From Bacteroidota bacterium (GTDB lineage Bacteria > Bacteroidota > Bacteroidia > Chitinophagales > Chitinophagaceae): a stretch of 64,000 bases of DNA. Positions within the stretch are counted from its first letter, which is position 1, and every line of letters begins with the position of its first letter. The notes under the pieces were generated by a model. It searched no databases. It worked only from the letters and a program-made list of their open reading frames with translations, and was not told the DNA's origin. Positions 1-7,559 of the stretch are shown piece after piece. The translations under genes and the position numbers were made by a program. The stretch is from assembly GCA_023387985.1 (NCBI GenBank), contig JAEWHC010000008.1, positions 248,001 to 312,000 of the forward strand, written 5' to 3'.

Positions 1-1763
1 TTTTCTTCTTTCTCTTTTCTTTCGGTAATATCCTGGAAAATGATGGCAATGCTGTGGTCATCTATATTAGATTCGGGTTTAAAAACATTGAGGATAAACC
101 ACTTTTTATCTTTTTCCGAAAAAAATTCGCGGTGATTTCTTTTCCTTGTCCGGGCAACCTCAGCATATACTTCATCCCATATCTCTTCATCACACGATCC
201 CAGTTCGGTCGCGTATTTCCCCGAATAATCGCGGCCCAGGATCTCTCCAGCAGCCGGATTGGCTTGTTCATAAAATACATCAATGGATTTTCCTGAGCTA
301 TCGTACAACATATTTGCCAGTATAAACCCGGAATCATCCGCATTGAAAATGGTGCGGTATTTTCTCTCCGATTCACGCAAATCCTTTTGCGCCAGTGAAT
401 GCACCAGAGCGCCTTGGGTACGCTTTACCACTTCTTTAATTACAATGATTTCTTCTTCTGTCCAGGTGCGGCTGGCATTTTGAGCAACAATAAAAGCCCC
501 GATGAGCGAACCCGAAGAAAAGATCGGTGTTATTACCACGGCATACACATCATTCCCCGTCATTACCTGTCTTTCTTCTCCGGACAAGCGGCTATCGGTG
601 GCCAGGTTGTTGGAAACAAAGGTTTTTTCATTTTTGAGATAGCTGCTTTTCAACGGCTTTCTTTCATCGGAATGTTTATCCGGGATTCGGCTGCTGATGC
701 CCGGTGCACGGTATTGGCTTTCATTAGTCCACATGCCATTTTCAAACACGCTGTAATAAGCCATGGATAAGCCAAAATGTTTACCCAGCATTTCCGCCGC
801 TTTATTTTGAACCTCCGCGGGATCGGCAATCGTACTAAGTTCGTCGGTAAGCTTTAGCAGAAATTCCTGGTTCTTTTTGTCTTTGATGAGTGCTTCCTGC
901 AAAAATTTGAATTTGGATATATCCATTTCGGCCCCCCAGAAATGAGGTCGTCCCGCGACATCTGTGAGCTGGCCGCCATGCAATTTGATCCATTGCGGTT
1001 TCCTTGGTCCGGATGTCTGGTATTCAATCTCAAAATCCTTGCCCGCGGCAAGCGACTTCGTGATCTCGATTTCCACCCTGGAAAGGTCCTCATCTGAAAT
1101 ATCCGACAACGCCTCTTTGGGCAAACTGGCTTTGAGAAGTGCATATTTGATATTATCCAGTTCGCTGGGCTGCTCCCGGCCCGGCATAAAAGAACGCCAC
1201 ACGGACAAACCCAGGGCATTCGCTGTGGTTTCGAGTGAGGAATTCTGGTGCCGCAATTTTTCGAGATCTTTCAGGTTACCGGTGGCCGCAAGCATCTTTT
1301 TAAAAGCTGAATGCAGCAATTCCAGGTCCTTGTCTTCCCAGTTACAGGGTTTATTGTCCCTGAGCTCAACCAAATATCCCCCGTTAAACCCGGAATGTAA
1401 AATGCCCATTATTGCTGCCGGAAAGGAAGAAAACAAATGGACATGAGGCGAAGCCTGAATATCATTGATAAAAAGCGACGGATGTTCTTTGTATAAATGA
1501 AAATGATCAGCAGCATCCCGGTGTTCACCGGATGAAGCTGAGGCAGACTGTGGATACTTGAATTCAAGTACTGGGCCGCCCTCGTGGATGCTATAGATCA
1601 CCGCCTCTGCCACTTTCCACTTCTCAACAAGGGCACTGCAGGCATACTCATGAATTTCCGCTTCCGTGGAACGGGAATGAACCGTATCTGAAAAATTCAA
1701 TAAAAACAACAGATCGGAATAGCTGAAGCTCTCCGGGTAATCAGGTATTTTACCGGTAATCAT
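1..1763 (-). CDS. PAS/GAF multisensor signalling protein (partial, C-terminus outside window)
   Basis: An uninterrupted reading frame starts with ATG at 1763 and runs off the left edge, giving about 587 residues without a stop. I read a GAF-like N-terminal segment (roughly residues 20-165), a PAS-like segment (about 190-285, ending WGAEMDISKFK), a GAF domain (about 300-450, with LLKLTDELSTIADP and later VVITPIFSSGSLIGAF), and a second PAS domain (about 460 to the edge, starting SERKYRTIFNADDSG and ending in FQDITERKEK). The DITERK motif is the usual PAS-to-next-domain junction. No membrane segment is visible, so the protein is probably cytoplasmic. In Bacteroidota such chains usually end in a histidine kinase domain, but that part is not in the window and the output function is inference. 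Confidence 0.8.
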   Translation of the reverse strand, partial: MITGKIPDYPESFSYSDLLFLLNFSDTVHSRSTEAEIHEYACSALVEKWKVAEAVIYSIHEGGPVLEFKYPQSASASSGEHRDAADHFHLYKEHPSLFINDIQASPHVHLFSSFPAAIMGILHSGFNGGYLVELRDNKPCNWEDKDLELLHSAFKKMLAATGNLKDLEKLRHQNSSLETTANALGLSVWRSFMPGREQPSELDNIKYALLKASLPKEALSDISDEDLSRVEIEITKSLAAGKDFEIEYQTSGPRKPQWIKLHGGQLTDVAGRPHFWGAEMDISKFKFLQEALIKDKKNQEFLLKLTDELSTIADPAEVQNKAAEMLGKHFGLSMAYYSVFENGMWTNESQYRAPGISSRIPDKHSDERKPLKSSYLKNEKTFVSNNLATDSRLSGEERQVMTGNDVYAVVITPIFSSGSLIGAFIVAQNASRTWTEEEIIVIKEVVKRTQGALVHSLAQKDLRESERKYRTIFNADDSGFILANMLYDSSGKSIDVFYEQANPAAGEILGRDYSGKYATELGSCDEEIWDEVYAEVARTRKRNHREFFSEKDKKWFILNVFKPESNIDDHSIAIIFQDITERKEKEE

Positions 1764-1968
1764 AGCATGCCCTGTTTACATTTTAGCAATAAAAGGCTAT
1801 CAAAAACTTGCCAGATTTGAAGATAAGAAATGCCAGACTTTATAATCACTTGATTTTGACTCTGTTGCAGGTCAAAATAATTTTTATGCCCTAGATATTG
1901 CTCGGTTTGATCTCCAAAAGCCATTCAGCACCTGGCATACAGGGGATGCTGGGGAAATATTAATATCC

Positions 1969-2002
1969 AAAGAAAATCCGCCTTCCAGTTTGAAAGACGG
2001 AT
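1969..2002 (-). terminator. Rho-independent terminator downstream of SDR gene
   Basis: On the minus strand ATCCGTCTT and AAGGCGGAT form a stem with one mismatch around a short loop, followed by TTTTCTTT. It lies about 45 bases past the stop of the SDR gene ending at 2045. Confidence 0.6.
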
Positions 2003-2044
2003 GTATGCATTGATCATGCTGTTTACTTTATTGCAAAAGCTGGC

Positions 2045-2800
2045 TTATATGGCCAGGTAGCCGCCATCTACCGGGTAATATGAACCGGTGATGAAAGAAG
2101 CCGCATCGCTGGCCAGGAACAGGAGGGTGCTGGCGATTTCCTCGGGATGTCCGAGCCGGCCGAGGGCATGTTTGGTTTCGAGGAAGCTTATTCCTTCTTT
2201 ACCCATGGTTTCTTCATTAACCAATGCGGTGTAGATGAAACCCGGGCCTACAGCATTTACGCGAACTTTGTCGGCGGCATATTCCCAGGCAATGGATTTG
2301 GTAAGACCAACCACGCCGTGTTTTGCGGCAACATATCCTGATGAAGTCGGGTAGCCGGCCTGGCCTAGTATGGAGGCAATATTGATTATGCTACCGCCAC
2401 CGCTTTTCACCATTTCGGGCGCCTGGTATTTTACGCCGTAAAAAACACCGGAGAGGTTAACGTTAATTACGCGCTGCCAGCCTTCCACAGACATATCGCC
2501 GGCTTTATTGACCTCGCCGCCTATGCCTGCGTTATTCACAGCCACATGCAGTTTGCCAAATGCTTTAATTGTCTCTTCCACCAGGTGTTGGTTGTCTTCG
2601 GGTTTGGAAGTATCGGCCTTCACGAAAATGGCTTCGCCGCCATTGTTTTTAATTTCATCGGCCACGGCATTGCCATTGACTTCATTAATGTCGCTTACCA
2701 CCACTTTTGCACCTTCCTGTGCAAACATCAGGGCTGTGGCTTTTCCGATACCGGAACCAGCGCCTGTAATGATGGCTACTTTACCTTCTAATTGTTTCAT
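2045..2800 (-). CDS. SDR family NAD(P)-dependent oxidoreductase
   Basis: Classical short-chain dehydrogenase/reductase of 251 residues, the normal length for the family. Visible signatures are the dinucleotide motif TGAGSGIG (residues 12-19), Asp37 at the end of the second strand (suggesting NAD(H) preference), NNAG (89-92), catalytic Ser143 and the YVAAK motif with Tyr156 and Lys160. It should be a cytoplasmic oxidoreductase acting on an alcohol or ketone; the substrate cannot be read from sequence. It is the second of two tandem SDR genes (36 bp apart), likely co-transcribed, with a terminator following. A 3-oxoacyl-ACP reductase-like or glucose dehydrogenase-like role are both possible. 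Confidence 0.9.
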   Translation of the reverse strand: MKQLEGKVAIITGAGSGIGKATALMFAQEGAKVVVSDINEVNGNAVADEIKNNGGEAIFVKADTSKPEDNQHLVEETIKAFGKLHVAVNNAGIGGEVNKAGDMSVEGWQRVINVNLSGVFYGVKYQAPEMVKSGGGSIINIASILGQAGYPTSSGYVAAKHGVVGLTKSIAWEYAADKVRVNAVGPGFIYTALVNEETMGKEGISFLETKHALGRLGHPEEIASTLLFLASDAASFITGSYYPVDGGYLAI

Positions 2801-2836
2801 GTTGTTTTTGTTTTTTCATTATGACTAAATGATTCA

Positions 2837-3598
2837 TTATTTAACCGCCAATCCGCCATCAACCACCTGGGTGGTTCCGGTGATGTAAGTACTCTCATCG
2901 CTGGCCAGGAAAACCACAAGATTGGATATGTCTTCATTCACGGCATAACGGCCCAAAGGAATTTGTTTTTCCAATTCTGCTTTGGCTGCTTCGGCCGCGC
3001 CGGGAGCAAATCCTTCTTCAAGTGACCGCATCATGCGGTTGTCCACCGGAGCGGGATGAACAGAGTTTACCCGAATGCCCCTGGGCGCTGCTTCAACAGC
3101 AATGGCCCGCATAATGCCTACAACAGCGTGCTTGCTGGTGATGTAGGCGCTTACAAGAGGACTGCCGGTGATGCCGGCAACAGAAGAAGTGATGATGATG
3201 CTGCCGCCGTTATTCATTTGCGGAAGAACATATTTGGTTCCCAACCAAACGCCACGCACATTTACGGCCATAACTTTATCAAATACTTCATCGGGATATT
3301 CTTCAATAGGTTTCACTACGCCTTCAATACCGGCATTGTTAAAGAATACATCAATCTTTCCAAAGGCATCCACTGCGCTTTGAACGTATTTCTGCACATC
3401 TTCTGACCTGGTTACATCTGCAACTGTGAACTTCAGGTTTTCGCTGCCCAGTTCTTCAGATGCCGCCTTAAGCGCATCCTCGTTCAGGTCAACGATCATC
3501 ACTTTTGCGCCTTGCTCCAGAAACTGTTTAGCGGTTTGCTTACCAATTGCCCCGGCGCCTCCGGTGATCAGGGCTACCTTGTTTTCCAATCTTTTCAT
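2837..3598 (-). CDS. SDR family oxidoreductase (second paralogue)
   Basis: 253-residue short-chain dehydrogenase, upstream partner of the SDR gene at 2045-2800. The Rossmann motif reads TGGAGAIG (12-19), so the second conserved Gly of TGxxxGIG is Ala here. Asp37 suggests NAD(H) use. NNAG (87-90), the ITSS segment carrying the catalytic Ser (138/139), and the YITSK motif with Tyr152 and Lys156 are all present, so the enzyme should be active. The C-terminus ends in the usual VDGG region. Substrate unknown. The two proteins are clearly paralogous, which suggests an old tandem duplication followed by divergence. Confidence 0.9.
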   Translation of the reverse strand: MKRLENKVALITGGAGAIGKQTAKQFLEQGAKVMIVDLNEDALKAASEELGSENLKFTVADVTRSEDVQKYVQSAVDAFGKIDVFFNNAGIEGVVKPIEEYPDEVFDKVMAVNVRGVWLGTKYVLPQMNNGGSIIITSSVAGITGSPLVSAYITSKHAVVGIMRAIAVEAAPRGIRVNSVHPAPVDNRMMRSLEEGFAPGAAEAAKAELEKQIPLGRYAVNEDISNLVVFLASDESTYITGTTQVVDGGLAVK

Positions 3599-3646
3599 GT
3601 TTATTAATTATGGGGTTAAAAAATCGTTTTTCCTGTGTTGGTAATT

Positions 3647-3654
3647 CAAAATTA
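3647..3654 (-). promoter_or_regulatory. candidate Bacteroidota -7 promoter element for SDR pair
   Basis: The minus strand reads TAATTTTG, matching the Bacteroidota -7 consensus TAnnTTTG, about 50 bases upstream of the start at 3598. The -33 TTTG is not well conserved, so this is only a candidate. Confidence 0.3.
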
Positions 3655-3790
3655 GAACAGCCGCAATGGCATTTGGTTGACCTATGTTAATAAAGTTAAA
3701 TTTTACACGGGGACTACCCGGGACACTCTTTTAGCCAATTTTTATTCGCTATTCCTGGAACATCCGCGATAAATAGAAGGAAAAACGCCT

Positions 3791-3822
3791 AAAAAAATCC
3801 GCCCTTTTGATAAAGGCGGATT
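3791..3822 (-). terminator. Rho-independent terminator of the ribosomal operon
   Basis: On the minus strand AATCCGCC and GGCGGATT form a perfect 8-bp stem followed directly by a T-run. It lies about 30 bases beyond the tsf stop and closes the rplM-rpsI-rpsB-tsf operon. Confidence 0.8.
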
Positions 3823-3853
3823 CTCCAATTTGTTTTAAAAAGTATGTTTAAGG

Positions 3854-4678
3854 TTATCCCAGTGCAACGCGCTTAAACTCAGTAACCTTTACCTTACCCA
3901 GATAATCAGCGACACTTTTAGCAGCATCTTTTACAAATGCCTGTTGCACCAGGGTATTCTCTTTAAAAAAAGAATTCATTTTTCCGTCAGCAATTTTATG
4001 AAGCAGTTCATCAGGTTTTCCGGCCATGGAAGGATCGTTTTTCATGGTATCCACCACAACTGATTTTTCGCGGGCAATTACTTCTTCGCTGATGCCGGTT
4101 TTGTCAACAGCCAGCGGATTCATGGCTGCAACCTGCATAGCCATGTCCTTACCTACTTCTTCATTCACTTCGCTCAGGCCTACCAATACACCTATACGGT
4201 ATGCACCGTGAATGTAGGAAGCCACATAAGGCGCTTCAACACGTTCAAACTTGGTGATGCCAATCTTTTCGCCAATGGCGGCAAGTTTATCATTCACCAT
4301 TTCGCTCACTTTAGCGCCATCGATTGTTGTATCGTTTAATTCTTCCAACGTTTTCACGTTATTGGCAATTGCTGCATCTGCTATGCTTTGGGCAAAAGCC
4401 ACAAAATCGGCATTTTTAGAAACGAAGTCCGTTTCGCAGGCTACACATACGGCAATGCCTGCAGTATTGTCCGCGGTAGTTTGCGCAATCACCACACCTT
4501 CATTGGCTTCGCGGTCGCTGCGTTTTGCGGCAACTTTTTGCCCTTGCTTGCGCAACCAGTCGATCGCCGCTTCAAAATCCCCATTGGATTCCTGGAGGGC
4601 TTTACGGCAATCCATCATTCCTGCGCCGGTAGCCTGGCGCAATTTATTTATATCTGCGGCTGTTATTGTAACACTCAT
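3854..4678 (-). CDS. tsf: translation elongation factor Ts
   Basis: EF-Ts, the guanine nucleotide exchange factor that recharges EF-Tu after GTP hydrolysis. The 274-residue protein starts with an N-terminal UBA-like domain (TAADINKLRQATGAGMMDCR, about residues 7-26), followed by the signature VACETDFVS (about residue 80), whose TDFV contacts the EF-Tu nucleotide site, and then the dimerisation/core subdomains. Length is typical of the Bacteroidota form. It is the last gene of the ribosomal operon, 158 bp behind rpsB, with a hairpin in that gap and a strong terminator after it. Confidence 0.97.
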   Translation of the reverse strand: MSVTITAADINKLRQATGAGMMDCRKALQESNGDFEAAIDWLRKQGQKVAAKRSDREANEGVVIAQTTADNTAGIAVCVACETDFVSKNADFVAFAQSIADAAIANNVKTLEELNDTTIDGAKVSEMVNDKLAAIGEKIGITKFERVEAPYVASYIHGAYRIGVLVGLSEVNEEVGKDMAMQVAAMNPLAVDKTGISEEVIAREKSVVVDTMKNDPSMAGKPDELLHKIADGKMNSFFKENTLVQQAFVKDAAKSVADYLGKVKVTEFKRVALG

Positions 4679-4693
4679 TTTTCTTTGTTTGTC

Positions 4694-4736
4694 CCGGTTC
4701 GATGCACGCTGAATCTTTCATCAAGCTGCGAACCGG
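4694..4736 (-). promoter_or_regulatory. hairpin in the rpsB-tsf spacer
   Basis: A perfect 8-bp inverted repeat (CCGGTTCG / CGAACCGG) with a 27-base loop lies just upstream of tsf. No T-run follows on the minus strand, so it looks more like a processing or attenuation structure than a simple terminator. Function is inference. Confidence 0.4.
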
Positions 4737-4836
4737 AATTTATTAATGATTATTTTAAAATGGCAGGACCGGGAATTGCTCTATGGCCCGCCTACATTTA
4801 TCAGTCCTGTTCAGGATCCCTTTGCCCAACTGACGA

Positions 4837-5742
4837 TCAGCGACTTGGAGCTCCGGTTCTGCGGCCACCACCACCTGGGCCACCGGTGGTACGGCGACGG
4901 CCACCACCAGCACCCGGGCCTCCGGGCCCACGCGGGGTGCGGTCACCGCCACGGCCACGGCGGTTGGCTTCTTCAGGAACTTCACCGGTATCGAAATTCG
5001 GCTTGGTTACCACTTCATCTTCCTCATGCTCATCATCCTTGGCAGCCATGCGCTCACTCAATCCTTCTGCAATAGCAGCGGTAAGGTAGTTTATAATGAT
5101 GGCAATGGATTTGGTCGCATCGTCATTTGAGGGAATGGCATGATCTACCTTGTTCGGATCGCAGTTGGTATCCACCATGCCAAAGGTAGCAACACCAAGG
5201 CGGCGGGCTTCAGCCAGCGCGATGTGCTCATGGCCAATATCCACCATCAATACAGCTGCGGGAATGCGGCTCATGTTGGCAATACCACCCAGTACCTTTT
5301 CCATTTTTTCTTTGTCACGGGTCAGCGTCAGTCTTTCTTTTTTGGTGATGCTGTCCAATGTACCATCGTTCAGCATTTTTTCAATGCTCTGCATTTTCTT
5401 CACACTCTTTCTTACGGTATTGAAGTTGGTGAGCATCCCACCCAGCCAGCGTTCTGTAACGAAAGGCATATTTACGCGCTGAGCGCATTCGGTCACGATT
5501 TCTTTCGCCTGCTTTTTGGTAGCCACGAACATGATCTTGCGGCCATTCTTGGCTATTTGCTTCAGGGCAGCTGCAGCATCCTGCAGGCCTTCCACGGTTT
5601 TATTGAGGTCAATGATGTGGATGCCTTTCTTTTCAGCAAAGATGTAAGGCAGCATCTTGGGATTCCACTTCTTTTTCAGGTGGCCAAAATGAACACCGGC
5701 GTCCAGAAGTTGCTGTTGCAATGAGGTATTTGTATTTTCCAT
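4837..5742 (-). CDS. rpsB: 30S ribosomal protein S2 with Gly/Arg/Pro-rich C-terminal tail
   Basis: Small-subunit protein S2, which binds the 16S head/body region and helps recruit S1. The conserved core is clear: LDAGVHFGHLKKKWNPKM near the N-terminus, FVATKKQAKEIV, RWLGGMLTNF, and VDTNCDPNKVDHAIPSNDDA towards the end of the S2 fold. Total length is 301 residues, longer than the roughly 240 of E. coli S2. After about residue 255 there is a low-complexity tail with runs of GRGGDR, RGPGGPG and GGGRR, which is very GC-rich at DNA level and gives long false reading frames on both strands. It sits between rpsI and tsf. Confidence 0.97.
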   Translation of the reverse strand: MENTNTSLQQQLLDAGVHFGHLKKKWNPKMLPYIFAEKKGIHIIDLNKTVEGLQDAAAALKQIAKNGRKIMFVATKKQAKEIVTECAQRVNMPFVTERWLGGMLTNFNTVRKSVKKMQSIEKMLNDGTLDSITKKERLTLTRDKEKMEKVLGGIANMSRIPAAVLMVDIGHEHIALAEARRLGVATFGMVDTNCDPNKVDHAIPSNDDATKSIAIIINYLTAAIAEGLSERMAAKDDEHEEDEVVTKPNFDTGEVPEEANRRGRGGDRTPRGPGGPGAGGGRRRTTGGPGGGGRRTGAPSR

Positions 5743-5793
5743 TTGGTATAAAATGCGTTTTTAATAATTGTATTCGCTTTCTCCGGTTCCGGA

Positions 5794-6183
5794 TTAACGC
5801 TTGCTGAACTGGAAGCTCTTGCGGGCTTTCTTTTTACCGGGTTTCTTCCTTTCCACGGCCCGGGGATCGCGGGTAAGTAGGTCAGCAGCTTTTAAAACAG
5901 GTTTCAATTCCGCATCCAGGTTAATCAGTACACGGGCGATTCCCAGCTTGCAGGCTTCAGCCTGTCCTTTCAGCCCGCCACCGGTAGCGTTAACTGTAAT
6001 GTCATATTTTCCAAGGGCATCCACGGTTTTCAGTGGCAGCTCAACCTGGTTTTGCATGTATTCCAACGGGAAATACACTTTGTAGTCCTTGCCGTTTACG
6101 GTAATGTTTCCGGTTCCTTTAGTCAGAAAAATCCGGGTTACCGCTTCTTTACGACGACCAATAGCATTTTTTTGCTTTTCCAT
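5794..6183 (-). CDS. rpsI: 30S ribosomal protein S9
   Basis: S9 protein of the small subunit, 129 residues. The start NAIGRRKEAVTRIFL and the C-terminal LTRDPRAVERKKPGKKKARK ending in FQFSKR are the family hallmarks; the basic KR tail reaches into the P-site to contact tRNA. GGGLKGQAEACKLGIARVL is the conserved central motif region. It follows rplM at 60 bp and precedes rpsB at 51 bp, the usual Bacteroidota order. Confidence 0.97.
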   Translation of the reverse strand: MEKQKNAIGRRKEAVTRIFLTKGTGNITVNGKDYKVYFPLEYMQNQVELPLKTVDALGKYDITVNATGGGLKGQAEACKLGIARVLINLDAELKPVLKAADLLTRDPRAVERKKPGKKKARKSFQFSKR

Positions 6184-6243
6184 GTAGTCTTTGTTGTTTG
6201 TAAAGAGCTTTTCTATCAGAACAGCCCAATGAGGTTTTTAAAA

Positions 6244-6687
6244 TTAGAATTTCAGTTCCTGGGGCTGCTGTGCTCCGTGGGGATGCTCAGGGCCGGCGTA
6301 AACAAATAATTTTTTGTACATCTGGCGACCAAGGCGGTTCTTAGGCAACATGCCTTTAATCGCCCTCTCCAGTATTACTTCGGGGCGGCGCCTTTGTAAA
6401 TCGCGGGCAACTTCTTCTTTGAGACCTCCCGGATAACCGCTGAAGTTCTGGTAAACTTTCTGATCCAGTTTGGCACCGGTGAATTTTACCTTTTCGGCAT
6501 TAATAATGATCACGTAATCTCCACAATCTACGTGGGGCGTATAATAGGCCTTCGTCTTACCGCGCAAAACTGCTGCAATGCGGGCAGACATGCGGCCTAC
6601 GGTTTGATTGGTACCGTCAACAACGAGCCATTGGCGCTGTACGGTAGCCGCATTAGCATGCTTTGTTGTAAAATGTAATTTGCTCAT
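6244..6687 (-). CDS. rplM: 50S ribosomal protein L13
   Basis: L13, an early-assembly protein of the large subunit, 147 residues. Recognisable parts are VVDGTNQTVGRMSARIAAVL near the N-terminus, YTPHVDCGDYVIIINA, YQNFSGYPGGLKEE, and MLPKNRLGRQMYKKLFVYAG near the end. It is the first gene of the operon rplM-rpsI-rpsB-tsf and has a leader of about 70-75 bases with a promoter-like element. Confidence 0.97.
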   Translation of the reverse strand: MSKLHFTTKHANAATVQRQWLVVDGTNQTVGRMSARIAAVLRGKTKAYYTPHVDCGDYVIIINAEKVKFTGAKLDQKVYQNFSGYPGGLKEEVARDLQRRRPEVILERAIKGMLPKNRLGRQMYKKLFVYAGPEHPHGAQQPQELKF

Positions 6688-6770
6688 AAAATGTTTTTAA
6701 GTGAGATTTACCGCCATCCCGGCTAAATCCCGGTTAATAATCCCTGTTTTTGAAAGGGGACGCAAAGGTG
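6688..6770 (-). promoter_or_regulatory. rplM promoter and leader region
   Basis: The minus strand has CACCTTTG (6763-6770), close to the Bacteroidota -7 element TAnnTTTG, followed by a leader of about 70-75 bases before the rplM ATG. The leader contains short complementary runs (TCCCC/GGGA and repeated CCGGGAT) that could fold. An autoregulatory r-protein leader is possible but not demonstrated. The remaining 6771-7020 holds no gene I can support. Confidence 0.4.
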
Positions 6771-7020
6771 CGGCGAATTTTACTTCCGGCAAGCAGCATT
6801 TCGCAATATTTTTAAGCATGCCTCCACAACCAATTGATAATCAGTAAAGATTTTGGTGTTAAATTATTATTAGTGTGTAAATCCTGGTGAAATCCATGAA
6901 AATTTCAGGCTTTGCAACAATTTAAGGCAAGGGCAGACTACAAGGAATATTAGGGTGGATCAAAATCAGGCAAATTCGGATTGTTCGTTTTTTACGATCT
7001 TCAGGTACAGCAATTAGGAA

Positions 7021-7050
7021 TAAAAAAAAGCACCCCTGCTGACGGGATGC
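7021..7050 (-). terminator. Rho-independent terminator
   Basis: On the minus strand GCATCCC and GGGGTGC form a stem around GTCAGCA, followed by eight T residues. It lies about 30 bases behind the stop of the small acidic gene. Confidence 0.75.
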
Positions 7051-7080
7051 AATAATAATTCCGGCTGTGAAATGGTGTGC

Positions 7081-7308
7081 TCATTCATCATCATCCACAA
7101 AATCATCTTCAACCTTATCTTCCGCAGGGTGAATATGATCCTCATGAGAAACATCCGGAGAGTCACCACCTTTTTCTTCAGCGGTTTCTTTAATATTCTG
7201 CATGACACTGCTTACCGGCCCTTCCATGGTTTCCTGAGGATCTGTGGAGTTTTCCAATTTTTCATCATGCTTCAGCAGATCTTCCGGATTTCTTTTTTTC
7301 TCTTCCAT
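7081..7308 (-). CDS. small acidic hypothetical protein
   Basis: A 75-residue, highly charged and acidic protein starting MEEKKRNPEDLLKHDE and ending in EDDFVDDDE. A longer frame extends upstream to 7431, but its N-terminal part does not resemble the acidic body and would run into the M16 promoter region, so I chose the ATG at 7308. No signal peptide, membrane segment or cysteine is present; it is probably intrinsically disordered. A clear terminator follows, which supports it being a real transcription unit. No function recognised. Confidence 0.6.
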   Translation of the reverse strand: MEEKKRNPEDLLKHDEKLENSTDPQETMEGPVSSVMQNIKETAEEKGGDSPDVSHEDHIHPAEDKVEDDFVDDDE

Positions 7309-7559
7309 TGATTTAAATTTTATAAGTCTGGTTTTTCTACATTCAAAACCGTACCATAGTCGGCCGGGTACGGACAAAGCCGGAACTGTCACCAAAAGCC
7401 AACAGCCAATTGGTTTCACACCAGGCGCCAAATGGAATGCATACCCTTATAAGAATTTTACACTTAGGTTAAAGTTTGGCACCACAAAAAGGTTTTGAAG
7501 CCAAAAGATGTATTTATGCAAATCAGGACCTGACGCCTGAAAAGAAGAAGACAAAAATC

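Noticed and set aside
4388..5089. 233-codon plus-strand frame across tsf and the S2 tail
   Set aside because: Shadow of the GC-rich repeats on the opposite strand; low-complexity proline-rich sequence.
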